A model generated the notes under the pieces. The model made no database searches. It had not been told where the DNA came from and was given only the letters and a program-made list of their open reading frames with translations. 64,000 nt of DNA. Origin: an uncultured Collinsella sp. (GTDB lineage Bacteria; Actinomycetota; Coriobacteriia; Coriobacteriales; Coriobacteriaceae). The number at the start of each line of letters is the position of its first letter. Position 1 is the stretch's first letter. The position numbers and the translations under genes were made by a program. The stretch spans positions 1 to 64,000 of the forward strand of contig CAUESV010000010.1 in assembly GCA_959020715.1 (NCBI GenBank). Reading direction: 5' to 3'. This document shows, piece by piece, positions 25,185 to 34,000 of the stretch.

Positions 25185-26389
25185 TAGGCGCGGGATTTGT
25201 TGTGGGCGAGGGCTAGGCCTGCGGCGGCGATGGCCACGGCAAAGAGCACCGTGACGCCCAGGTCGCAGACAATGTCGCCCAACACGGCGGACGTCAAATC
25301 CGAGGCAAGCGCCTTACCGATCGCGTCGTTCACCCAATATGTCGGCACAAAGTGCGCCGCGGTCTGCACGGCCGAGCCCATGAGCGACAGCGGCATCCAG
25401 GCGCCGCCCAAAAACGTCATGAGCATGCCGAGTAAGTTGCCCACGCCGTTGAGCAGTTCCTCGCGCGCGCCCAAGCTCGACAGCGTAAAGCCAACGGCCA
25501 GAGGCGTGCACGCCAGGGCAAACGTCGCCGCCAGCGCCAGGCACACGCGACCCGCGCCGACCTCGGCAACCGCGCCGGCAAAGCCCACGACGCCCATCAT
25601 GCTCGACACAAACCAGATGCAGACGGTCATCACGGCGGCGGCCGCAAACACGGCAAGCGAGCGCCGGCGCTCGGAGATTGGACCGGCATCCATACGACGC
25701 ACGCGCTCGGGCTCGTTCATGCCCGAGAACACCAACCCCACCGACACGATGACCGACGAGATAATCGCGTACGCACCGAAGTTGAAATACGACTCGAGCG
25801 TGGCGGCGGCAGTCGAGTCGACCTTGACCTGCTCGATCTCGACCTCGGCACGCTCGGCAGCAGCATGTTCGGCAGCCTTGGCAACGTCACCGTTGGAGGC
25901 AGTGGGCTCAAGTGCGGCCGCAGCGCCCGCGAGCGAGATCCAGCGCGAGGCCTCGGCAGACGAAAGCGCCGCCGCCATGGTGCCGGCACCGTAGGTCACA
26001 TCGAGCTTGGGCAGGGACTCCCCCGCACGGGCGGCTGCAACGAGGTCGCCCTCAAACCCCTCCGGGATAAAGAATACGCAGTCGGCGCTGCCCTTGGCGC
26101 TGTTGCTCTTGGCGAGCGCATCCGCAAGGTCGTACGTGTCGTCACCAACGCCCGTGACCAGGTCAAAGCGTGAGCTCAGATGCTTGGTAAGCGCCCGCGA
26201 AAGGTCGCTATTGTCGCGGTCGGCCACAATCACGTTGGTGTCGTAGGGCTTGTACTCGGTAAGCTGCGACGAGTTCCAGCTCACCGAGGCAGCAATGAAC
26301 ACGCCCATCAGCGAAATGAACACCGTATAGATAAGCAGGTAGAACGGGTGCGCCAGCGCCATGCGAAGCGCGGTCTTAAAGGTGCTCAT
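25184..26389 (-). CDS. ABC-2 type transporter permease (second of pair)
   Basis: A 401-residue membrane protein with one N-terminal helix (~15-38), an extracytoplasmic domain of ~180 residues, and five to six C-terminal helices. This is the YhgE/Pip-like or drug-exporter form of ABC-2 permeases. It overlaps the upstream permease gene by 14 bp and forms a three-gene unit with that gene and the ATPase at 27573. The ATG at 26389 is preceded by AAGGAG. Cargo is unknown; the divergent histidine kinase suggests a peptide or antibiotic cue. Confidence 0.88.
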   Translation of the reverse strand: MSTFKTALRMALAHPFYLLIYTVFISLMGVFIAASVSWNSSQLTEYKPYDTNVIVADRDNSDLSRALTKHLSSRFDLVTGVGDDTYDLADALAKSNSAKGSADCVFFIPEGFEGDLVAAARAGESLPKLDVTYGAGTMAAALSSAEASRWISLAGAAAALEPTASNGDVAKAAEHAAAERAEVEIEQVKVDSTAAATLESYFNFGAYAIISSVIVSVGLVFSGMNEPERVRRMDAGPISERRRSLAVFAAAAVMTVCIWFVSSMMGVVGFAGAVAEVGAGRVCLALAATFALACTPLAVGFTLSSLGAREELLNGVGNLLGMLMTFLGGAWMPLSLMGSAVQTAAHFVPTYWVNDAIGKALASDLTSAVLGDIVCDLGVTVLFAVAIAAAGLALAHNKSRA

Positions 26390-27563
26390 AGCGGCTCCTT
26401 CCAAAGATCAGCGTAGCGGCGGCGACAAACACCAGCGTCATGAGGACCAGCGCGCCGGCGCGGACGGCGAAGGGCCCCAGGTCCTCAAAAAAATACAGGC
26501 GATTGAACATGTCGCAGATGAGCTTGACGGGGTTGAGCCAGCACTCGGCCGGGCAGGCGCGGGCGACGTCATCGGCAAGCGCCATCGCCGGCTCGCCGTA
26601 GAGGCCGGCGAACAGGGCGCACGTGGTGGCAAAGCCCGTGAGGATGCCCGACTTGGACGCCTTGCCACCCTTAACGGGAAGCGTGCCCACAAAGAGCCCC
26701 AGGCCCGTGGCGGCAAGCGCGGATACAGCACCGCCCAGCAGGCACAGCCCCTCGCGCCCGCCAAAGTCGACGCCAACGACTAGGCGCACGTAACCAATCG
26801 CGATCGTCATCGAGGCGAAGGAGACCAGCCACGAGCCGACAAAAATGCCGGCCAGCGACGCCGTCTTGGAAAGGCCGCCCACGCAGCGGTGCGCGCCAAG
26901 GCCCGACAGATTGGGCTGCAGGTCGACGACGCTCAAGGCGGCAAACTCGGCAGACATCATCGCGACCAGGCCAAAAAGCGCGTAATAGTAGATGACCGTG
27001 CCATCGGGCGTGGTGCGTGTCAGGCTCACACGGCGGGTGCCGCCCTCGAGCGACAGGGCGCGCGCAACCGCCTCGGGGTCGGCGAGCGCCGCCGGGTTGT
27101 CCTGGGCAATCTGGGACATGAGCTCGGCATTTTGTGTATACGAGCTTGCCACCGTCTCAAGGATGCTGCGGTCGGTGAGCACCGACGAGGCACGCGAGCT
27201 GTCATAGCTCGAAAGCAGTGTGAGCTTGGGCGTGCCCGCGGCATCGACCGTGTAGATGCCCGCGACCTCGCCGGCCTTGAGTGCTTTGCGCGCGGCAGCC
27301 AAGTCGTCGCACTCGTGGATCTCGAGCAGCTGATCGTCGCCCTCCTCGTCGAGCGACGTCGCCACGTCCTTAAAGGTCGAAGCGTCCCAGGCCTCGTCCG
27401 CTACGACGGCCACCGGCACCGGATCGACCGTGCCGTCGGAGCTGAGGTTCGCAAACATAAACATGAACATCGTGGAAAGCGCGACGGGAAAGACCGCGCC
27501 CCAGACCCATGTACTCGGTCGACGCAATAGCGTCTTGAGCGTGGTGATGATGGTGTTGAACAT
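26376..27563 (-). CDS. ABC-2 type transporter permease (first of pair)
   Basis: A 395-residue protein with the same layout as its downstream partner: an N-terminal helix (VWGAVFPVALSTMFMFMF), an extracytoplasmic domain to ~180, then about five C-terminal helices. The two permeases probably form a heterodimer with the ATPase encoded 9 bp upstream. GGGGGC precedes the ATG. Sequence identity to the partner is low, so they are not a recent duplication. Confidence 0.88.
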   Translation of the reverse strand: MFNTIITTLKTLLRRPSTWVWGAVFPVALSTMFMFMFANLSSDGTVDPVPVAVVADEAWDASTFKDVATSLDEEGDDQLLEIHECDDLAAARKALKAGEVAGIYTVDAAGTPKLTLLSSYDSSRASSVLTDRSILETVASSYTQNAELMSQIAQDNPAALADPEAVARALSLEGGTRRVSLTRTTPDGTVIYYYALFGLVAMMSAEFAALSVVDLQPNLSGLGAHRCVGGLSKTASLAGIFVGSWLVSFASMTIAIGYVRLVVGVDFGGREGLCLLGGAVSALAATGLGLFVGTLPVKGGKASKSGILTGFATTCALFAGLYGEPAMALADDVARACPAECWLNPVKLICDMFNRLYFFEDLGPFAVRAGALVLMTLVFVAAATLIFGRSRYEHL

Positions 27564-27572
27564 GGCCGCCCC

Positions 27573-28511
27573 CTAGTCGCGCAGCTCGCGGCCGGTGATC
27601 TCGAGGAACACGTCGTTGAGGGTCGGCGGTTCGGAATAAATGCGGCCGAGCGCCACGTCATGCGAACGCAGCGCATCGAGAATGTCCGTCAGGTTATGCG
27701 GGCTCGCCTCGCACGAAAACGTGAGCTGGCCCGCCGTCGCCGACAGGTCCAGGACATGCGGCAGGCTCGCGACGGCACCGAGCGCCGCGCTCGGCACCTC
27801 GCCGACCTCGATCACGATCTTCTCGCCCATCTGAATCATGCGCTTGAGCTCGTCGTTGGTGCCCTGCGCCAGCACGCGGCCGCCGTCCATGATCATGATG
27901 CGGCTGCAGATTTGCTCGACTTCCTCCATGTAATGGCTGGTATACACCACCGTGGCGCCCTCGTCGCGCAGACGACAGATGCCCTCCAGGATGGCGTTTC
28001 GGCTCTGCGGGTCGACCGCCACCGTGGGTTCGTCAAAAAAGATGAGCTCGGGCTTGTGCGCGATGCCACAGGCAATGTTGAGGCGGCGTGCCAAGCCGCC
28101 CGAGAGCTTTCCGGGACGAAACTTGGTAAAGTCGCCCAGGCCGACAAAGTCGATCGCCTCGTCCACCAACGCGCGGCGGCGCTTGCGGTCGTTGACGTAG
28201 AGGCTGCAGAAATAGTCGATGTTTTCGCGCACGGTGAGCTCGTCAAACACCGCCACCTGCTGTGGCACCACGCCGACGCGACGCTTAAGGTCGTAGCGGG
28301 TGGGCGTCATGGGCTCGCCGAACAGCTCGATGGTGCCCTTGTCGTAAGCGAGCAGCTGCAGGATGCAGTTGATGGACGTGGTCTTGCCCGAGCCGTTGGG
28401 GCCCAGCAGGCCAAAGATCTCGCCAGGGGCAATACTCAGGTTAAAGTGGTCGAGCGCGATAAGATCGTCGTAGCGCTTGACGAGGTTTTCGACGTGGACG
28501 ATATCTGTCAT
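27573..28511 (-). CDS. ABC transporter ATPase (drug/bacteriocin exporter type)
   Basis: A 312-residue ATPase with Walker A GPNGSGKTT, signature LSGGLARRL and Walker B ELIFFDEPT. A ~90-residue C-terminal domain follows, as in NatA/DrrA-type exporters. The start at 28511 (AAGGG upstream) is preferred to an in-frame codon 22 positions earlier. It heads an operon with two ABC-2 permeases and is divergent from a two-component system, so that system is its likely regulator. Confidence 0.93.
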   Translation of the reverse strand: MTDIVHVENLVKRYDDLIALDHFNLSIAPGEIFGLLGPNGSGKTTSINCILQLLAYDKGTIELFGEPMTPTRYDLKRRVGVVPQQVAVFDELTVRENIDYFCSLYVNDRKRRRALVDEAIDFVGLGDFTKFRPGKLSGGLARRLNIACGIAHKPELIFFDEPTVAVDPQSRNAILEGICRLRDEGATVVYTSHYMEEVEQICSRIMIMDGGRVLAQGTNDELKRMIQMGEKIVIEVGEVPSAALGAVASLPHVLDLSATAGQLTFSCEASPHNLTDILDALRSHDVALGRIYSEPPTLNDVFLEITGRELRD

Positions 28512-28722
28512 GAGGCGGCCCTTCTGTTGGTCGTGGCCCGGTACGATTGCATCATCGCAGGAGCGGACGGCCCGCACCAGTGAGCTTTGTCACGAGTGCG
28601 AGGGGGCAGAGGCGAAACCCCCGCTCGCGCGAGCGATCGACGCCGCTTTGCCGCGCGGGAGGAATGTCACGGTTGCCCCGGGCGGCGCCTCCCCCGCGCG
28701 CAGCATCGCGTACAATACCCGT

Positions 28723-29868
28723 ATGAACAGGCTTTTCGACAAATCGATTGTGCTGGCGTGCTGTATTGCGGCCGCCATGGGTCTTGCCGTGGACGCTCGT
28801 CTGGTTGTGGCGTTTTGCCTTGGCGTTATAGCCACCTCGGCGTCGGAAGTCGCACGAGAAAAACACGCCCATCGCGCGAGCGAGGCCGCGAGCTACGCTT
28901 ACATCATCGCTGCCGTCTTCGTGCCGCCATTTATGCCGTTCGCACCCCTTGCCTTCTATGACATCGCGCGACGCGTGCGCCGTGAACGCATCTGGCCCGC
29001 GCTGGCGATTGGCGCCGTGTTTGTCTGCGCGCTTGTCGCGGACCTTCGTGGCGGCGTGCTCACCACCCGAACGCTGTTGCTAACCGCCATCCTTTCGATC
29101 GCTGCCACGTTGCTGTCGCTGCGCACCGCGCAGCTGGAGCGCGAACAGAAACGCATGCGTCGCACCCGCGACAAGCTGCAAGAACGCGCCCTGGCACTCG
29201 AGGCACGCAACCGCGACCTCGCCGACCGCCAGGACTACGAAGTCGAGCTCGCAACGCTCGCCGAACGCACCCGCATCGCGCGCGAGATCCACGATAACGT
29301 GGGCCACCAGCTCACGCGCGCTTCGCTCCAAACCGAAGCCTTGCGCGTGGTCCACGCCGACGAGCCCGGCGTCGCCGCCGATTTCGCCGACGTTAAACGC
29401 ACGGTTGACGAGGCGCTCCAGCTCGTGCGCGCCAGCGTCCACGCGCTCAACGACAATGCGACCAACCTCTCCGTGCAGCTCGAGCGCATCGTTGAAGGCG
29501 TACGCTCGGACAGCGGCCCACAGATTGAGCTTGAAGTTTTGGCCGAGCATGCGCCCGCCAACGTCGCCAACTGCTTTGCGGCGGTGCTGCGCGAGGCGCT
29601 TTCCAACGCCATGCGCCACGCCCATGCCAAAACCATTACCGTGCGGTGCATGGAGCATCCGTCGTTTTACCAGCTCATTGTTACCGACGACGGAACAGGC
29701 GCAACCCAGGCGAGCAGCCGTGGCGCCGCGGTGGGGATGGGGCTCGCCTCCATGCGCGAGCGCGTCGAGGCGCTTGGTGGCACCTTCACCGCCGGTCCGC
29801 GCGCCGGCTCCCCCGGCTGGCGCGTGTTTGCCACCATTCCCAAACAGCAAGGAGATGAGACCCGATGA
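28723..29868 (+). CDS. Sensor histidine kinase (HisKA_3/NarL-partner class)
   Basis: A 381-residue kinase. It has about four to five N-terminal membrane helices with almost no extracytoplasmic loop (~10-125), then a coiled coil (~125-160). The dimerisation/phosphorylation helix carries REIHDNVGHQL (phospho-acceptor His). The ATPase domain follows with REALSNAMRHAHA (N box) and DDGTGA (G1 box). This short-loop design is typical of DesK/LiaS-like sensors of membrane state. The ATG at 28723 begins only 7 nt after a TACAAT box, so the mRNA may be leaderless; no ribosome-binding site is seen. Its stop overlaps the response-regulator start by 4 bp. Confidence 0.87.
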   Translation: MNRLFDKSIVLACCIAAAMGLAVDARLVVAFCLGVIATSASEVAREKHAHRASEAASYAYIIAAVFVPPFMPFAPLAFYDIARRVRRERIWPALAIGAVFVCALVADLRGGVLTTRTLLLTAILSIAATLLSLRTAQLEREQKRMRRTRDKLQERALALEARNRDLADRQDYEVELATLAERTRIAREIHDNVGHQLTRASLQTEALRVVHADEPGVAADFADVKRTVDEALQLVRASVHALNDNATNLSVQLERIVEGVRSDSGPQIELEVLAEHAPANVANCFAAVLREALSNAMRHAHAKTITVRCMEHPSFYQLIVTDDGTGATQASSRGAAVGMGLASMRERVEALGGTFTAGPRAGSPGWRVFATIPKQQGDETR

Positions 29869-30494
29869 GGCTCATAGTTGTCGATGACGACCACTTGGTA
29901 GTCGATTCACTCAAGATTATCCTAGGCGCCCAGCCGCAGATCGAGGTGGTGGGTACCGGCGCCAATGGCGACGACGCGGTCGCGCTCTACGCTGAGCACA
30001 CGCCCGACATCGCGCTGCTCGACATTCAGATGCCGGGGCGCGACGGACTTTCGGCGGCACGCGAGATCCTTGAGCGCGACCCTGCGGCGCGCGTGGTGTT
30101 TCTGACGACATTCTCGGATGACGAGTACATTGTGTCGGCGCTTAAACTGGGCGCCCGCGGCTATCTGATCAAAACCGATGTCGCCGCCATTCCACCGGCG
30201 TTGGCGCAGGTCATGGACGGTAAACGCGTGCTCGAGGGTAAGGCGATCGAGGATGTCGACTTTGATGGGGCGGACGCTGAAGCCGGTGCGACCCGCCGGC
30301 CCGCGGCCTTTGCCGGTCTGACCGACCGCGAGTTCGAAGTCGCCGAGCTCATCGCCCGCGGCCTCGACAACAAGGAGATCGCCGCCACCGCCTATATGGG
30401 CGAAGGCACCGTACGCAACCACATCAGCTCAATCCTTGCCAAAATGGGCCTACGCAACCGCACGCAAATCGCTATCGCCTACCTGCGAGGGTAA
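29865..30494 (+). CDS. Response regulator, NarL/LuxR family
   Basis: A 209-residue regulator with a receiver domain (acidic DDDH near residues 6-9, phospho-acceptor Asp in LLDIQMPGRDG, Lys in LIKTDV). The C-terminal LuxR helix-turn-helix includes LTDREFEVAELIARG and GTVRNHISSILAKMG. Its ATG overlaps the kinase stop (ATGA). The two-gene unit faces away from the three-gene ABC exporter, the usual arrangement when the system controls the exporter. Confidence 0.95.
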   Translation: MRLIVVDDDHLVVDSLKIILGAQPQIEVVGTGANGDDAVALYAEHTPDIALLDIQMPGRDGLSAAREILERDPAARVVFLTTFSDDEYIVSALKLGARGYLIKTDVAAIPPALAQVMDGKRVLEGKAIEDVDFDGADAEAGATRRPAAFAGLTDREFEVAELIARGLDNKEIAATAYMGEGTVRNHISSILAKMGLRNRTQIAIAYLRG

Positions 30495-30554
30495 TTACCC
30501 AACGGCCGACCACTCCGGCATAGCAAAATGGCTGTCATCGATTTAATGCCATTT

Positions 30555-30708
30555 CAAAACTATGCCGGTTTACGGGGCTAAACTCAGGACCCCCATCCAT
30601 ACCCGCGTTTTCCGCCAAATGACGGCTTGTCTACCTGCGGTTTTATTTTCACGAATATCGGCATGGTTGGGGACTCGTGATTCAGCCCCGTAAACCGGCA
30701 TAGTTTTG
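30555..30708. repeat. Palindromic element A, copy 1 (154 bp)
   Basis: Ends are CAAAACTATGCCGG-TTTACGGGGCT and its exact complement; the arms remain partly complementary further in. The core has CTACCTGCGGTTTTATTTT. Copies 2 and 3 are at 37901 and 62699. Confidence 0.9.
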
Positions 30709-30753
30709 TCCGAGCGACCACGTCAAGTATCTCCGCAAGCCGCTTCAAGCCAA

Positions 30754-30790
30754 AAATGATCCGTTTTCCTCCGTCCCCGGGGGATCATTT
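30754..30790. repeat. Palindromic element F (AAATGATCC...GGATCATTT)
   Basis: A 9-bp inverted repeat encloses a CCTCCGTCCCCGGG core, between elements A and B. Recognisable or degraded copies lie beside the other A/B pairs at 37597-37637, 37839-37873 and 62366-62404. Confidence 0.7.
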
Positions 30791-30801
30791 GGCGGCGCCA
30801 A

Positions 30802-30959
30802 CCACGAAATCGGTCCATCTACTACGTTTGACTCGACACCCCTGACCATACCTTCGTTTTGAACAAAACAGCAGGCGTTCTACCTGCGGTTTTGTTTTCG
30901 CGTTTTTTCACATGGTTGAGGGTAAGGGACTAAACGTAGTAGATGGGCCGGTTTCGTGG
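30802..30959. repeat. Palindromic element B, copy 1 (158 bp)
   Basis: Ends are CCACGAAA...CCATCTACTACGTTT and its complement. The core GCAGGcgttctaCCTGC followed by GGTTTTGTTTT is a textbook intrinsic terminator. Copies 2 and 3 are at 37649 and 62438. Confidence 0.9.
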
Positions 30960-30980
30960 CGAACCCTTCTCGCCTACGCA

Positions 30981-31022
30981 CAAAAGCGCCGCCACGGAGG
31001 AGGGAGATGCCTCCGTGGCGGC
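30981..31022 (-). terminator. Terminator of the giant surface-protein gene
   Basis: A 12-bp perfect stem (GCCGCCACGGAG / CTCCGTGGCGGC, 11-nt loop) is followed on the minus strand by GCTTTTG. Confidence 0.8.
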
Positions 31023-31060
31023 TGGGGGTAGGAGTAGGTCGGGATTTAGCCCCGCCGGCC

Positions 31061-31084
31061 GCCCGGGGCCTTTTAGCCCCGGGC
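31061..31084. terminator. GC-only hairpin just past the surface-protein stop
   Basis: GCCCGGGGC and GCCCCGGGC pair around a 6-nt loop, 14 bp after the stop at 31098. No T-run follows, so it may be an mRNA-stabilising or pausing hairpin. Confidence 0.5.
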
Positions 31085-31097
31085 GCTGCCAGCGTGC

Positions 31098-34000
31098 CTA
31101 GCGCTTACGGATACCCCAGACCAGGGCTCCGACGCCGGCCATGGCGATAACAAATGCCATGAGCAGTGCGGTGGCCTGCTGGTCGCCCGTGGTGGGCAGG
31201 AAACCCTTGACCGTCTTGACGATGTTCGTCACGGTCTTGGGCGTGCCGGGATCGGGCGTCGGCACGGGCGCCTCGGGCTTCTTGTACGTGTTGTTGAACA
31301 CGATACCCTCGACGCTCTTGTCGCCCTTGGTAAAGGCGACGTTCGCCTTGAGGTTGCCCTCGCCGTCGTCGACCACGTTGACGGTCGCGGTAAAGACGGA
31401 CTTGTCGTAGGTCATACCGGCCTCGTCGCCCTTGACCTCGCTGATGGTGTAGACGTACGTACCGGGCTCGCCGTACTCGAACTTGTCGAAGTTGATCTTG
31501 CCGTCGGCATCGTTGGTAACCGTAGACTCTACGCCCTCGCCAACGAGCTTAAAGCTGAACTCGTCCTTCTTGAGCTCGCGTCCCTCGAGCACCTTGATGG
31601 CGCCGATGGAGACCTGCGTGGGCATGGCGTGATACTTGATGGTAAAGCCAGCCGACTCGGTGGTTCCCTCGAGCTTGTGCGTCGCGGTCAGCGTGCCATC
31701 GCCGTTGTCGGATACGGTGGTCACGACGGTGTAGGTCATACCGTCATAGGTGACGCCCTTGTACAGGCCGAGCGCGTTGGGGCAAGCCTCGCGCAGCGTG
31801 TACGTGTGCGTACCGGGCGCCTCGTAGCGGATCGGGCTCAGCGTAACGTTACCGTTGGCGTCGTTGGTGCCGCTGGCGACAAGCACGCCGTCCTCGAGCA
31901 GCTCAAACGTGAACTCGCCAGCCGCAAGGTCGCGTCCGGTCAGACGCTTAACCGTCTTGACCTGATCGGTCACGGAAGAGTCGGTGGGCGCCACGCTGTA
32001 CGTGTTGGTGAACGTGAAGTCCGTACCGTCGTCGCCGTTGCGCACGACACTCAGATGTCCGGCACCGTCATCGGTCACGGTGTAGGAAACCTTGCGCGTG
32101 GCGTTGGTGTCGTTGGTCACGCCAGGGGCGCTACCGGATTCGGTCACCGTATAGGTAAAGGTGTGCGAGCGCGGGGCGGCGGGGGCCTCGGGCTTGGACT
32201 CGTCGCTGGACTCGTCGGCGTTGGCATCAGCGTCGTCGTCGGCCTCTTCAGCCTCTGCCTCTTCGGCTTCGTCTGCCTCGGCCTTGTCGGTCACATCGTC
32301 CGTCACGCCCAAGGCGCGGCTGAGATCCTCGAGCGTAAAGTGGATCTTGCCAAAGTCCACGTTGCCGGCCGCGTCGTTGGTTGCGGTCGTGCGCTCGGGC
32401 ATCGGGGCACCCGCCTCGTCGGCGGTCACGGTAAAGGTGAACTTATCCGTGATGTCGGCCGGGGTCAGGCCCTCGGCTGCCTGGAGCTTCTTGGTGCCGG
32501 CGAGTGCGGCGTCCGCGGCATCGGCGCCGTAGACGTTCTCGAACAAGGGCTCGACGCCACCGTAGTCGACCGTTGCCGTCAGGGTACCGTCACCGTTATC
32601 GACGACGATAACCTTAAAGCCAAAGTACCACGTTGTAGCAGAAACGCCGTTCGGCAGCCCGTGTATAGCTTCGTACGCCGTGTAGTTAATGGTCCAAGCG
32701 AGCTTACCGTCCTTGTCGGTACGATGGGCAAGCCCAGCAGACTCAAGATCGGCAAGCATCTTGGTGTCGTAGTGCAGCGCATCAAAGCTCACGTGCCCGC
32801 CGATATTGGGCTTGAGATTTTCATAACCCACAAGCTCACCCTGATAGGCGATACCGAACCAGAACTCACCGTCGACCATCGGGCGACCAGTCAGGGTCTT
32901 GGCGGCAACGACCTGAGCAACGGTGCCACCAGGCGTGTTGGTCGTAGCGCTATAGCTGTTGACGAACGGGACCACGGCACTCTCGACCGCAGCCGCGCCG
33001 GTCTTGTACTCGGTCACCAGCGTGCCCTCGGAACCGCCGGAGACGGTCGTCGTGGCGGTGAGCGTACCGGCGGTGTCGTCGGCGATGGCGATCGTCACGG
33101 TGCGGACAGCGTCGTCGTAGGTGTAACCGGGCTGGCCGTCATTCTTCTCGGCCACGGTGTACGTAAAGGTCTTGCCGGCGTCAGCCTGCGTAAACTTGAC
33201 CTCATGGCCCGCCAGAATGTCAATCAGACCGACCGTTGCCTCTGCCGTCGCAGGGGACTTGAAAGTGTTGACCCCGTGCAGCAGGCCAAGCGCGTTAGCC
33301 GAGGCCTCGTCGGCGGGCGTCACGGTAAAGGTAAACTGGCCCTCGGTCATGGGACGTCCGGAGAGGGTCTTGCTGAGCTTAAGGCCGCCGGCCGCGACGT
33401 AATCGAGCTCAGTGCGGTACGTGTTGGTAAAGCGGCCGCTTTCCTTCTTGGTGACGTTGGCGATCAGGACGCCCTTGCCGTTATCAGTCACGGTTACTTC
33501 GGCGGTTGCGACATGCGCGTCATACGTCATACCGGCCGCGCTGCCCGCGTTCTCGCGGATCTCGTACTTGTAGGTTCCGGCAGCCGTGTAGTGGATCTTG
33601 CCGAACTTGATGGCGGCGATGCCATCCTCCGCGTCCTTCTTGCACACGGTTACGGTTGCGGGATCGGGCAGCGGGGTGCCCTCGGGGGCGGTGACGGTAA
33701 AGCTGAACTTGTCCGCATCCGTCCAGTCGCGGCCGTCAATGGCCTTGCTCAGGTCAAAGTCGAGCTCTGCGTCGATCGGGTTCACACTGTAGGAGTTCTC
33801 GAAAGTTGCAGCCTTGACGTCGTCCTTCAGAACATGCTCGGCCTTGAGGGTGCCGTCGCCGTTATCGGTGATGGTGGTCTCGATGGTGAACTTGGCATCG
33901 CTGTAGGTGATACCGCCGGCGTTGCCCTTGACCTCGCGCAGCGTGTAGGTGTGCGTTCCAGCCTTGTCGTACTTCACGGGGCTCATCGTGATCTTGCCAT

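Larger units (their letters stand above)
30495..31097. other. Gene-less convergent intergenic region made of palindromic elements
   Basis: No gene is seen between the response regulator and the giant surface-protein gene. It contains element A (30555-30708), a small ATGATCC palindrome (30754-30790), element B (30802-30959) and two terminator hairpins. Confidence 0.8.
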
